A stretch of 44,209 nucleotides of DNA, taken from NCBI RefSeq assembly GCF_003515945.1, contig NZ_QWLM01000022.1, forward strand, positions 1-44,209, given 5' to 3'. The position numbers and the translations under genes were made by a program. The first letter of the stretch is position 1. Every line of letters begins with the position of its first letter. The notes beneath the pieces are model-generated. The model saw nothing but the letters and a program-made list of their open reading frames with translations, had not been told where the DNA came from and did no database searches. Positions 8,565 through 16,441 of this stretch are shown in pieces. The stretch is from Dermacoccus abyssi. Its GTDB lineage: Bacteria; Actinomycetota; Actinomycetes; Actinomycetales; Dermatophilaceae.

Positions 8565-8789
8565 ATGCTCATCTCGTGCAACTCCTGCCCGGTGCGGGGT
8601 CGCGCTTGCGACTCATGCGTGGTCACGACCTTCCTCGGGCTGCCCGAACCGGCCCTCGGCGAACCCGAGTGGGAGGCCGAGGACCACCGGGTGCTCGACA
8701 CCCTGTGCGCCTCCGGCCTCGTGTCCGCCCACGACGCGGCGGACGCGCGACTCGAGCGCGCGCCGTTCGGTCTTCAGGTGGCCGTCTGA
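8565..8789 (+). CDS. Small Cys-rich CxxC-x5-CxxC protein, function unknown
   Basis: A 74-aa protein whose N-terminus carries Cys5, Cys8, Cys14 and Cys17 in a CNSCPVRGRACDSC pattern, a likely zinc-ribbon or Fe-S knuckle. An acidic helical stretch ends LCASGLVSAHDAADARL. I do not recognise a characterised family. ATG 8565 is chosen for GAAGGGGG 4-11 nt upstream; an in-frame ATG at 8526 would add 13 residues without a ribosome site. It is driven by a RecA-NDp/PafBC-type promoter divergent from the nuclease gene, suggesting a role in the DNA-damage response. A redox- or metal-sensing partner is one possibility, by inference only. Confidence 0.78.
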   Translation: MLISCNSCPVRGRACDSCVVTTFLGLPEPALGEPEWEAEDHRVLDTLCASGLVSAHDAADARLERAPFGLQVAV

Positions 8790-8812
8790 GACGCGCCCTC
8801 TAGGGTTGGCGC

Positions 8813-9622
8813 ATGCCGTCCCGCCGCCGCGTTATCGGGTTGCTGCCCGTCGTCCTCGCCGCGGCATGCTCTGGTGGCGACGGTGACGCTCGCGACGCGG
8901 AGTCGCCGTCGGGTTCAGGAGGCGGTTCGTCGAGGCAGGCGATGCGCCTCGAGACGCCGCTCGGCTCGATCGACCTGTCGGTAACCGAGGGAAGCGCATC
9001 GGAGTGGGCGGACCTTGTGAAGCGTGCGGCAGGCGACGTGGCCACGATCTGGGGTAAGGCCCAGGAGAGCGTGAGGGTCGCGGTCGTCGACGACGCCACC
9101 TTCGCCGCGGCTGCTGACGGGCTCGACGGCTCGACGGCAGCCGTGACGACGAGCGACGGGCGCGTGCTCGTCTCGCCCAGCGCGGCGAGATCGCTGACCG
9201 ACATCGGGCGACAGGTCGTCATTGCCCACGAACTGGCGCACGTGCGGTTGCGGCACTTCGGTTCCGATCGCACAGCGCTTTGGCTCAAGGAGGGTGCTGC
9301 GGAGTGGACCGCAACCCCCGATCAGGCGCCGAGGCTCCCCGCGCGTTGGCCGAATCTTGCGGCAGCCCACAACGCGCGGCAGGAACACTTCACCGGTCCA
9401 CCGCCGGCGCAGCAGTTCCAGCGTGATGCCCGCCTGGGGTACGAGTGGTCCGCGGCCTACGTCACCTACCTGGCCGACGTCGCGGGTGCGCCGGCGCTCA
9501 AGCGCCTCGTGCAGTCGCGCTCGGACGAGGAGCACGCCAGCTCATCGGCCCGACAACTCCTCCCCGACAGTGCCCAGTCGTTCGCCGCATGGCTGGATCG
9601 GGCGCTGAACTCCGGTAGCTGA
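8813..9622 (+). CDS. Lipoprotein with HExxH zinc-metalloprotease motif
   Basis: A 269-aa predicted lipoprotein. Basic N-terminus RRR, hydrophobic core and lipobox LAAAC put the lipidated cysteine at residue 19, followed by a Gly/Ser/Asp-rich linker. The catalytic motif is HELAH at 139-143; Glu in KEGAAEW about 20 residues on is a candidate third zinc ligand, the gluzincin layout. The protein should act at the outer membrane face; no substrate can be named. A TAGGGT element (8801-8806) ends 6 nt before the ATG, giving a leaderless start, so the gene may be transcribed apart from the Cys-rich gene 23 bases upstream. It converges with the acyl-CoA synthetase gene. Confidence 0.85.
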   Translation: MPSRRRVIGLLPVVLAAACSGGDGDARDAESPSGSGGGSSRQAMRLETPLGSIDLSVTEGSASEWADLVKRAAGDVATIWGKAQESVRVAVVDDATFAAAADGLDGSTAAVTTSDGRVLVSPSAARSLTDIGRQVVIAHELAHVRLRHFGSDRTALWLKEGAAEWTATPDQAPRLPARWPNLAAAHNARQEHFTGPPPAQQFQRDARLGYEWSAAYVTYLADVAGAPALKRLVQSRSDEEHASSSARQLLPDSAQSFAAWLDRALNSGS

Positions 9623-9644
9623 GGCGCGAACCTCCGCGGCGTGC

Positions 9645-11435
9645 TCAGGCGTAGAGCTCGTCGACCTGCTCGGCGAAGTCCTTGAGCACGACGTGACGCT
9701 TCACCTTGAGCGACGGTGTGAGGTGCCCCGAAGCCTCCGTGAGGTGTTCCGGCAACACCGTGAACTTGCGGATCGACTCCGCGCGCGACACGAGTTGGTT
9801 GGCCTTGTCGACCGCAGCCTGCAGCTCTTCGAGTACCTCGGGGCGCGTGCGTGCCTGCTCGGGGTCGAGGTCGGCGACGCCGTGCTCGTTCGCCCACGCC
9901 GGCAGCGCCTCCTCGTCGAGGGTGAGCAGCGCCGCGATGAACGGGCGGCCGTCACCGACGACGACGGCTTCGGCCACGAGGGAACCGGAGCGCAGGGCGT
10001 CCTCGAGGCGCGACGGGCTGACGTTCTTGCCGCCCGCGGTCACGATGAGGTCCTTCTTGCGGCCGGTGATCGTGAGGTAACCCTCCTCGTCGAGCGAGCC
10101 GAGATCGCCCGTGCGGAACCACCCGTCGACCTTCGCCTCTGCGGTCGCGTCAGGGTTGCCCAAGTACTCGCGGAAGACGTTGATGCCCTTGACGAGCACC
10201 TCGCCGTCCTCGGCGATCCGCAGGCAGACGCCAGGGCATGCCGGGCCGACGGTGCCGATCTTGAGTCGCTCCGGCGGGTTGACCGACGCCGGTGCTGTCG
10301 TCTCCGTCAGGCCGTAGCCCTCAAGAACGGGAAGGCCGATCCCGTTGTAGAAGTGGGCGAGGGAGGCGTCCAAAGGCGCGCCACCGGAGATCGAGTACCG
10401 GAGCTCGCCGCCGAACGCCGCGCGCAGCTTCGCGTAGACGAGACGGTCGAAGACCGCGTGCTTGGCCCGAAGGAGCAACGACGGGCGCCGTCCCGCGTTC
10501 GTGGCCTGGCTGTGCTTCGTCGCGACATCGGCGGCGGTGTCGAACACGCGACCCTTGCCGTCAGAGACTGCGCGCTGACGCGACGCGGCGAACACCTTCT
10601 CGAACACCCGCGGCACCGCGAGCAGGTACGAGGGGCGGTAGGTCCCGAGGTCGTCGACGAGGGTGGTCATCGACGTGTGCCCCAAACGGGTTCCGGAAGC
10701 GATCGCCACGTACTGGATGAGGCGCGCGAAGACGTGCGCGAGCGGCAGGAACAGCATCGTCCCGTTGTTGTCCTCGCCATTGACGAGCGCGTCCATCCGG
10801 GCCAGGGCGTTCTGCGACAGCGCAACGAAGTTGCCGTGCGTCAGCACGCAGCCCTTCGGGCGGCCGGTCGTGCCGGAGGTGTAGATGATCGTCGCCATGC
10901 TCTCGGCGTCGAGGCTGTCGCGTCGTGCGCGCATCTCGGCATCACTGACATCGCCGGCACCCTGACGCAACTCGTCGAGGTGTCCGCCGTCGATCTGCCA
11001 GACGTCACGCAGGGCCGGGCACTCGTCGCGGACCGTGGCGATGCTGCGGGCCATGTCGACGTCCTCGACGATGGCGGCGATCGAGCCGGAGTCGCGAAGG
11101 ATCCAGGAGATCTGGTCGGCCGACGACGTCTCGTACACCGGCACGACGACGGCGCCGGCAGTGAGCAGTGCGAGGTCGACGAGTGTCCACTCGTAGCGGG
11201 TGTGGCTCATGAGGGCGACACGGTCGCCCGGTCGCACGCCCGACGCCATGAAGCCCTTGGCCAACTGCTCCACCTCGGCGAGGAACTCGCGGTGGGTGAT
11301 CTCACGCCACGTGGCCCCCTCGCGCACGGCGTAGCCGACCTTGTCGCCACGCTGCGTCGCGTTCGTCGTGAGCAACTGCGGAAGACTCGCTTCCGCGCGG
11401 ACGGGAACGAGCAGAGGTTCGCAGCTCTCCTGCAT
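9645..11435 (-). CDS. fadD15: Long-chain acyl-CoA synthetase (FadD15-like)
   Basis: An ANL-superfamily enzyme that activates long-chain fatty acids to acyl-AMP and then acyl-CoA. The 596-aa product matches the usual ~600. The P-loop-like YTSGTTGRPKG is at 185-195. The GYGLTETTAP adenine-binding motif, GWFRTGDLG and the hinge/A10-type GRKKDLIVTAGGKNVSP with its catalytic lysine follow in order. The set is complete, so the enzyme should be active. AAAGGT lies 4-9 nt before the ATG. In Mtb fadD15 (Rv2187) sits in the same neighbourhood between the SRPBCC and nuclease genes. The symbol rests on this synteny and family resemblance, not on substrate data. Confidence 0.92.
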   Translation of the reverse strand: MQESCEPLLVPVRAEASLPQLLTTNATQRGDKVGYAVREGATWREITHREFLAEVEQLAKGFMASGVRPGDRVALMSHTRYEWTLVDLALLTAGAVVVPVYETSSADQISWILRDSGSIAAIVEDVDMARSIATVRDECPALRDVWQIDGGHLDELRQGAGDVSDAEMRARRDSLDAESMATIIYTSGTTGRPKGCVLTHGNFVALSQNALARMDALVNGEDNNGTMLFLPLAHVFARLIQYVAIASGTRLGHTSMTTLVDDLGTYRPSYLLAVPRVFEKVFAASRQRAVSDGKGRVFDTAADVATKHSQATNAGRRPSLLLRAKHAVFDRLVYAKLRAAFGGELRYSISGGAPLDASLAHFYNGIGLPVLEGYGLTETTAPASVNPPERLKIGTVGPACPGVCLRIAEDGEVLVKGINVFREYLGNPDATAEAKVDGWFRTGDLGSLDEEGYLTITGRKKDLIVTAGGKNVSPSRLEDALRSGSLVAEAVVVGDGRPFIAALLTLDEEALPAWANEHGVADLDPEQARTRPEVLEELQAAVDKANQLVSRAESIRKFTVLPEHLTEASGHLTPSLKVKRHVVLKDFAEQVDELYA

Positions 11436-11546
11436 GGCGACCTTTCGTCTGAGGCGTGGGGTGGCGGGGTGGACTGACGTCCGAAGGCCGCGCCCAGCCT
11501 AGCGGCTTGCTCGAAAGGTTCCGCGCGCATGCCCTACTGTCGCGAC

Positions 11547-12014
11547 ATGGGTGAGCACACGAACGCGACTCGGGTGATGTCAGCAGATCCGGAGACGGTG
11601 CTGGCCACCGTCGTCGACATCGAGGCCTACCCGAGGTGGACATCGCAGATCACACGGGCCGAGGTGTTCGCGTTGGATGCGGCGGGCATGCCGAGCGACG
11701 CAGAGCTGAGGATGGACGCCGGGCTGCTCAAGGACGTCCTCCGGCTGCGCTACCGCGTGACGAGGCGGGGCCCGGAAGCGGAGGTCGCGTGGACACTCGT
11801 CGCGGCGCAGCAGCTACGGAGCCTGGAGGGTTCGTACCGCATCGTGCCGACGGCTCAGGGGTGCACCGTCACGTACACGTTGAACGTGGATCCCGGCATT
11901 CCGATCATCACAGCACTACGCCGCAAGGCCGAGGCAACGGTCGTTTCGGTGGCGCTGGACGACTTGGCGCGTGAGGTCGAGCGCCGAAACACGGAAAGGG
12001 CGCACCCCGAGTGA
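11547..12014 (+). CDS. SRPBCC (START-like) polyketide cyclase/lipid-binding family protein
   Basis: A 155-aa single-domain protein with the SRPBCC fold signature: N-terminal MSADPETVLATVVDIEAYP with PRW in the first strand/helix, a basic middle (LRLRYRVTRRGPEAEVAW) and a C-terminal amphipathic helix. Such proteins bind hydrophobic ligands in an internal cavity. The Mtb homologue in this synteny is Rv2185c. ATG 11547 is preferred to ATG 11529 because TACTGT (11535-11540) ends exactly 6 nt before it, which makes 11529 part of the promoter. Divergent from the acyl-CoA synthetase gene, which fits a lipid-related role. Confidence 0.85.
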   Translation: MGEHTNATRVMSADPETVLATVVDIEAYPRWTSQITRAEVFALDAAGMPSDAELRMDAGLLKDVLRLRYRVTRRGPEAEVAWTLVAAQQLRSLEGSYRIVPTAQGCTVTYTLNVDPGIPIITALRRKAEATVVSVALDDLAREVERRNTERAHPE

Positions 12015-12105
12015 CGGCGAGGCGATTTGGCCACCGTCGCGGAGCCGTTCAGGATTGGTGGCACGTGCGGTCGCCCGAGTGGCTCCGCGGGATGAAGGGC
12101 ACAAC

Positions 12106-13071
12106 GTGAGCGTGAGCATCGGTATCGACATCGGCGGAACGAAGATCGCCGGCGGTCTCGTCGACGCCGAGGGCCGACTCGTCGAGCAGGCACGCCGTGA
12201 CACGCCTGCGCAGGACGCCGAGGCCATCATCACCGGCACGGTCGACCTCATAGGGGAGCTTGCCGAGAAGGCGCGAGCCCATGGTGACGAGACGCCCAAG
12301 GTGGGGGTTGCGTGCGCCGGTTACATCGATCGTGAGGGGGCGACGGTCCTTTTCGCACCGAACATCGCGTGGCGCCACGAGCCGCTGCGCGCCCAGCTCC
12401 AGGAGGCCACCGGTCACGACGTCGTCATCGAGAACGACGCCAACGCCGCCGGGTACGGGGAGTTCCGCTACGGCGGCGGCAAGAACGTCGACGACATGGT
12501 GATGATCACGCTCGGCACTGGTGTCGGCGGAGGCATCGTGCTCGGCGGCGAGGTCTTCCGCGGCAGCCACGGCGTCGGCGTCGAGATCGGCCACATGCGC
12601 GTCGTCCCGCACGGACACCTCTGCGGCTGTGGCAACCGAGGTTGCTTCGAGATGTACGCCAGCGGCAGCGCGCTCGTTCGCGACGCGCGGGCCCTCGTCG
12701 ACGAGGGGACTCCGCAGGGAAAGCGTCTGCGTGAGTTGTGCGACGGCAAGCCGGAGAACCTCAAGGGCGTTCACGTGACGCAGGCCGCCCAGGAAGGTGA
12801 CGAGGCGGCGGTGGCGCTACTCGCCGAGATCGGACGCTGGCTGGGCGAGGGCGCCGCGTCGCTCGCGGCGATTCTCGACCCGCAGCTCTTCGTCATCGGA
12901 GGAGGTCTCGCCGAAGCGGGCGACCTCGTCCTCGAGCCCGCACGCGTCGCGTTCGCCGAGGAACTCACCGGCGGCGGGCACCGCCCCGCGGCTCGTTTCT
13001 GCGTCGCGACGCTCGGAAACGACGCAGGCGTCATCGGCGCCGCAGCACTGGCAAGGGAAGGACGCGCGTGA
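12106..13071 (+). CDS. ROK-family sugar kinase (glucokinase-like), copy 1
   Basis: A 321-aa ROK protein without an N-terminal HTH, so an enzyme and not a repressor. The ATP-binding phosphate-1 loop DIGGTK is at residues 8-13. VIENDANAAGYGE holds the catalytic Asp. The zinc motif is Cys173-x-Cys175 to Cys180 (CGCGNRGC), and a GGG adenosine motif lies near the C-terminus. It most likely phosphorylates glucose or a related hexose with ATP or polyphosphate; substrate is not resolvable by eye. GTG 12106 is chosen because GAAGGG lies 6-11 nt upstream. Its stop overlaps the next ROK gene by 4 bases. Confidence 0.9.
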   Translation: MSVSIGIDIGGTKIAGGLVDAEGRLVEQARRDTPAQDAEAIITGTVDLIGELAEKARAHGDETPKVGVACAGYIDREGATVLFAPNIAWRHEPLRAQLQEATGHDVVIENDANAAGYGEFRYGGGKNVDDMVMITLGTGVGGGIVLGGEVFRGSHGVGVEIGHMRVVPHGHLCGCGNRGCFEMYASGSALVRDARALVDEGTPQGKRLRELCDGKPENLKGVHVTQAAQEGDEAAVALLAEIGRWLGEGAASLAAILDPQLFVIGGGLAEAGDLVLEPARVAFAEELTGGGHRPAARFCVATLGNDAGVIGAAALAREGRA

Positions 13072-14054
13072 GTCTCGCGATCGGTATCGACATCGGCGGC
13101 ACGAAGGTGGCCGGCGGTCTCGTCGACGAGGAGGGCAACGTCATCGCCCGCGCCCGTCGCGACACCCCACACCGCTCGACGAAAGCGGCGGTCGTCGAGG
13201 ACCTGCTCGTCAGCGTTGTCGACGAACTTGACGCCGTCGCGGAGCGCGACTCGCTCGGCGACGTCTCCGCCGTCGGCATCGGCGCGGCAGGTTTCGTCGG
13301 AGCGGATCGCTCGACGGTCGTCTTCGCCCCGCATCTGTCGTGGCGCAACGAGCCGCTGCGCGAGAACCTGCGCGCGCGGTGCACGCACCCCGTCTTCGTC
13401 GACAACGACGCCAACACGGCGTGCTGGGCCGAGTGGCGCTTCGGTGCCGTGCGCGGTGAGAGCCACCTCGTCATGGTCAACCTGGGAACCGGAATTGGCG
13501 GCGCCGTGCTGTTCGACGGGGAGATCCAGCGCGGTAGGTACGGCATCGCGGGGGAGTTCGGCCACATGCAGGTCGTGCCCGGCGGCCTGCGCTGCGAGTG
13601 CGGAAACCGCGGCTGCTGGGAGCAGTATGCGAGCGGCAACGCGCTCGTGCGCGAAGCTCGCTCGCTGCTCGCCGCCGAATCGCCCATGGCTCACGACATC
13701 GCGGACACCCTCGGCGGCGACCTGACGAAGCTGACCGGTCCGATGATCACCGAGGCCGCCTCGGCCGGTGACGCCACCGCCGCGGAGCTTCTCGCCGAGA
13801 TCGGCACGTGGCTCGGCACTGGCCTCGCCAACCTCGCCAGCGCGTTCGATCCGAGCGCCTTCGTCATCGGCGGTGGAGTCTCCGCCGCCGGTGACATGCT
13901 GCTCGGCCCGGCGCGTGAGGCCTTCCGCAAACAACTGCCCGGGCGCGGTTACCGCCCGGAGGCCCGCATCGCCCAGGCGCAACTCGGCAATGAGGCCGGC
14001 CTCGTCGGCGCCGCAGACCTCGCCCGCAGCGCCGTGAAAGGAAACGTGGCATGA
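13068..14054 (+). CDS. ROK-family sugar kinase (glucokinase-like), copy 2
   Basis: A 328-aa paralogue of the preceding gene: IDIGGTKVAGG at the N-terminus, VDNDANTACWAEW with the catalytic Asp, and the zinc motif Cys176-x-Cys178 to Cys183 (CECGNRGC). The GTG overlaps the upstream stop (GTGA), and its own stop overlaps the following EEP gene (ATGA), so all three are translationally coupled. The two kinases are clearly tandem duplicates but differ at many core positions (NAAGYGE versus NTACWAE), suggesting different sugars. Confidence 0.9.
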   Translation: MSLAIGIDIGGTKVAGGLVDEEGNVIARARRDTPHRSTKAAVVEDLLVSVVDELDAVAERDSLGDVSAVGIGAAGFVGADRSTVVFAPHLSWRNEPLRENLRARCTHPVFVDNDANTACWAEWRFGAVRGESHLVMVNLGTGIGGAVLFDGEIQRGRYGIAGEFGHMQVVPGGLRCECGNRGCWEQYASGNALVREARSLLAAESPMAHDIADTLGGDLTKLTGPMITEAASAGDATAAELLAEIGTWLGTGLANLASAFDPSAFVIGGGVSAAGDMLLGPAREAFRKQLPGRGYRPEARIAQAQLGNEAGLVGAADLARSAVKGNVA

Positions 14055-14725
14055 CGGTACGACTCATGAGCTACAACGTGCGGGGCCTCAAGGACGACCG
14101 CGCCGCGCTGCACGAAGTCATCGAGCACGCGCGACCTGACGTGCTGTGCCTGCAGGAGATGCCGCGTCACCCGTTCTCGAACCACAAGGTCGCGGCTTTC
14201 GCCGAGAGCCTCGGCATGGTCTGGGGCGGCGGCAAGCGTCATCGCATGAGCACCGCGCTCATCACGTCGCCGCGCGTCGAGGTGCGTCGCAGCGGTCACG
14301 GCCTGTACTCCGTGCCGCGTCCGCAGGAGCCGCGCGGTTACGCATGGGCGGAGGTGGCGTTGCCCGGTGAGAAGCCGTGGGTCGCGATCAGCACGCACCT
14401 GTCGCTCTACGGAGCGTTGCGCGGTGGACACGCGCGTGAACTGCTCGGCGACGAGACCCTCGACCACACGTTGCCGTGGGCGATCGCCGGCGACTTCAAC
14501 GAGCTCGAGAACGGCCCCGCCGGGCGCGAGTTCAAGCATCACGGTCTGCTCGACGCGGGCCCGCGCATCAACACGTTCAACGCGGCCGACCCGCACAAGC
14601 GCATCGACTTCATCTACGCCTCGCCGCAGCTGACGCTGACGGCCGTCGACATGTCCGCGGTCGAAGAGCAGATGAAGGTCGCGACCGACCATCGCCCGCT
14701 CGTCGTCGACGCCGTCATCGCCTGA
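14051..14725 (+). CDS. Endonuclease/exonuclease/phosphatase (EEP) family hydrolase
   Basis: A 224-aa compact EEP-fold enzyme. In order: LMSYNVRGL (metal-site Asn), DVLCLQEMP (Glu metal ligand), ISTHLS, AGDFNELENG (general-base Asp, Asn), a KRIDFIYAS strand and the C-terminal ATDHRPLVVDA with catalytic Asp-His. All catalytic motifs of the superfamily (DNase I, inositol phosphatases, Mg-dependent endonucleases) are present. No secretion signal. Third gene of the ROK-ROK-EEP unit with a 4-base overlap, so a phosphoester or nucleotide-sugar substrate is as plausible as DNA. Confidence 0.87.
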   Translation: MTVRLMSYNVRGLKDDRAALHEVIEHARPDVLCLQEMPRHPFSNHKVAAFAESLGMVWGGGKRHRMSTALITSPRVEVRRSGHGLYSVPRPQEPRGYAWAEVALPGEKPWVAISTHLSLYGALRGGHARELLGDETLDHTLPWAIAGDFNELENGPAGREFKHHGLLDAGPRINTFNAADPHKRIDFIYASPQLTLTAVDMSAVEEQMKVATDHRPLVVDAVIA

Positions 14726-14731
14726 CGAGCC

Positions 14732-15295
14732 TCAGACGCGCGCCCCGTCGTCGTCATCGTCCTCGTCGCGTGACTTCGGCTGTCGGGCCACGGCCATGAC
14801 GAAGCCGGCTGCGGTGATGAGCGCGGCGAGGCTCCACCACAGCGTTGCGGCGTTGCGGTCGAAGAAGAGCAGGTAGAGCAGCCACAACGGGCCCAGCACG
14901 AGGCAGCCCAACATGACGATCGTTGCCGGGTCGTCGCTGTCGAGGGGCGTCGGCTCGGGTGGGACGAAGTCGTCGTCGTCCTCGAGTTCGGGAGGGTCCC
15001 CAAGAGGTCGATTCGTGTTCAGGTTCGGCAGCGAGGGCGCGTCGTCACGCAGCCGCCACTGGTCACGGAAACCCGGAACGGGGGAGTCGTCGTCCGTGGC
15101 CGACGACGACGCGCTGTCGCCCCGCGAGTTGTCCTTGGGTGGCTCGGCAAAGCCGTGGTCGAACCGGTGGCGACTCGCCGGGGGCATCTCACGAGGTTCG
15201 TCGCCAGAGGAATCCGACTGCGGCCGCAGGCTCTTGGCGATGGCCTCGAACTCCGCGTCCCAGTCGCGGGCCTCGTCGGGCTGCCCGTTCGTCAT
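14732..15295 (-). CDS. Acidic protein with two C-terminal membrane segments, unknown
   Basis: From ATG 15295 the product is 187 aa: a ~120-residue acidic, low-complexity cytoplasmic part (WDAEFEAIAKSL at the start, DDDSPVPGFRDQWR, then an Asp/Glu/Pro stretch), two hydrophobic segments (TIVMLGCLVLGPLWLLYLLFF and WWSLAALITAAGFVMAVA), and an acidic C-terminal tail DEDDDDDGA. I know no named function for this kind of actinobacterial protein. Converges with the ROK-EEP unit (6-base gap). A longer version from 15367 exists, but the first 24 residues look non-coding. Confidence 0.75.
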   Translation of the reverse strand: MTNGQPDEARDWDAEFEAIAKSLRPQSDSSGDEPREMPPASRHRFDHGFAEPPKDNSRGDSASSSATDDDSPVPGFRDQWRLRDDAPSLPNLNTNRPLGDPPELEDDDDFVPPEPTPLDSDDPATIVMLGCLVLGPLWLLYLLFFDRNAATLWWSLAALITAAGFVMAVARQPKSRDEDDDDDGARV

Positions 15296-15462
15296 CGAAC
15301 GCGGTTGCGGCGCGCGGGCACAGCGCTGCCACGGAGATCGTCGAGCTGCATGCCCACATCCTGGCACGAGAGGGGTAACGCCGCGGCCCGGACGGGCTAC
15401 GCGTCATAGGTCACACCGACTAGAGTGACATCGGATTCTCACGCCCAACAGGAAGTTCTCCC

Positions 15463-16380
15463 GTGCTCTACTGGCTCCTCAAGCGAGTTCTCGTCGGCCC
15501 GGCGCTGCGGACGGTGTTCCGCCCGACCGTCGAAGGGCTCGAGCACGTCCCGGATTCGGGGCCTGCGATCCTCGCCATCAACCACCTGTCGTACTCCGAC
15601 TGGCTCTTTCTGCCGCTCGTGCTCGACCGTCGCGTGACGTTCGTCGCCAAGTCCGAGTACTTCACCACGCCCGGCGTCAGGGGCCGCATGCAGAAGAGCT
15701 TCTTCTCGGGCACGGGCCAGGTGCCGATCGACCGCACGAGCGGTTCGGCGGCCGCGGGGGCACTCGCGACGGGCAAGCGGATCCTCGCTGAGGGCGATCT
15801 GTTCGGAATCTTCCCCGAGGGCACGCGTTCGCCGGACGGCCGCCTCTACAAGGGCAAGACGGGCGTGGCCCGGTTGGCACTGGAAAGTGGCGCGCCGGTC
15901 ATCCCGGTGGCACTCATGGACACCGACACGGTGGCCCCTCCCGGTGAGAAGTTCGGTCGTTACGCGCAGCCGCACGTGCGCTTCGGTGTTCCGCTCGACT
16001 TCTCGCGCTTCGAGGGTATGAGCGCCGACCGTTTCGTCCTGCGTTCGATCACCGACGAGATCATGTACGAGCTCATGCTCCTGTCGGGCCAGGAGTACGT
16101 CGACGAGTACGCCGCATCGCGCAAGAAGTCCGTTGCCGAGAAGGCTCGCACCATCGGTGAGGGCGCGGTTCACGTGGCCAAGGAGATCCAGGGCAGCGCC
16201 ACCTCCGTCATCGAGGATGCCGCCTCACGCCTGCCGCGCAAGAGCAGCGACGCCGACAAGGGCAAGAACACGGACGCAGCCGCGTCAGCAGAAACCCCCG
16301 ACTCCTCCGGCGACGTGACCACGGAGACGATTCAGCCGGTGGCCGAGGCACCGGGTGAGGAAGCGAGCGAGCGCTCCTGA
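15463..16380 (+). CDS. 1-acyl-sn-glycerol-3-phosphate acyltransferase (PlsC family)
   Basis: Transfers an acyl group to lysophosphatidate or a related acceptor at the membrane. The 305-aa product has acyltransferase block I NHLSYSD (His41, Asp46), block II-like VPIDRTSG, block III FPEGTRSPDG (Glu119) and block IV VIPVALMDT. A C-terminal extension of about 90 residues is rich in Ala, Ser, Glu and Asp with no recognisable domain. GTG start. TAGAGT at 15421-15426 is a plausible -10. The Mtb counterpart in this block is Rv2182c. Confidence 0.9.
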   Translation: MLYWLLKRVLVGPALRTVFRPTVEGLEHVPDSGPAILAINHLSYSDWLFLPLVLDRRVTFVAKSEYFTTPGVRGRMQKSFFSGTGQVPIDRTSGSAAAGALATGKRILAEGDLFGIFPEGTRSPDGRLYKGKTGVARLALESGAPVIPVALMDTDTVAPPGEKFGRYAQPHVRFGVPLDFSRFEGMSADRFVLRSITDEIMYELMLLSGQEYVDEYAASRKKSVAEKARTIGEGAVHVAKEIQGSATSVIEDAASRLPRKSSDADKGKNTDAAASAETPDSSGDVTTETIQPVAEAPGEEASERS

Positions 16381-16385
16381 CTCCG

Positions 16386-16405
16386 TCTCAGCAAAAGGGC
16401 TGAGA
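16386..16405 (+). terminator. Small hairpin between the acyltransferase and DAHP synthase genes
   Basis: A 7-bp perfect stem (TCTCAGC / GCTGAGA) with loop AAAAGG begins 5 bases after the acyltransferase stop. No U-tract follows, so it is either a weak terminator or an mRNA 3'-end stabiliser. It lies upstream of the probable aroG promoter (TAGGCT 16429-16434), so it is unlikely to be an aroG attenuator. Confidence 0.45.
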
Positions 16406-16441
16406 TGCGCAGGATTGGACAGCGGTCATAGGCTTTGGAGG

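Noticed and set aside
11529-11546. ATG 11529 as start of the SRPBCC gene
   Set aside because: It lies upstream of and overlaps the likely -10 element TACTGT, which fits a leaderless start at 11547.
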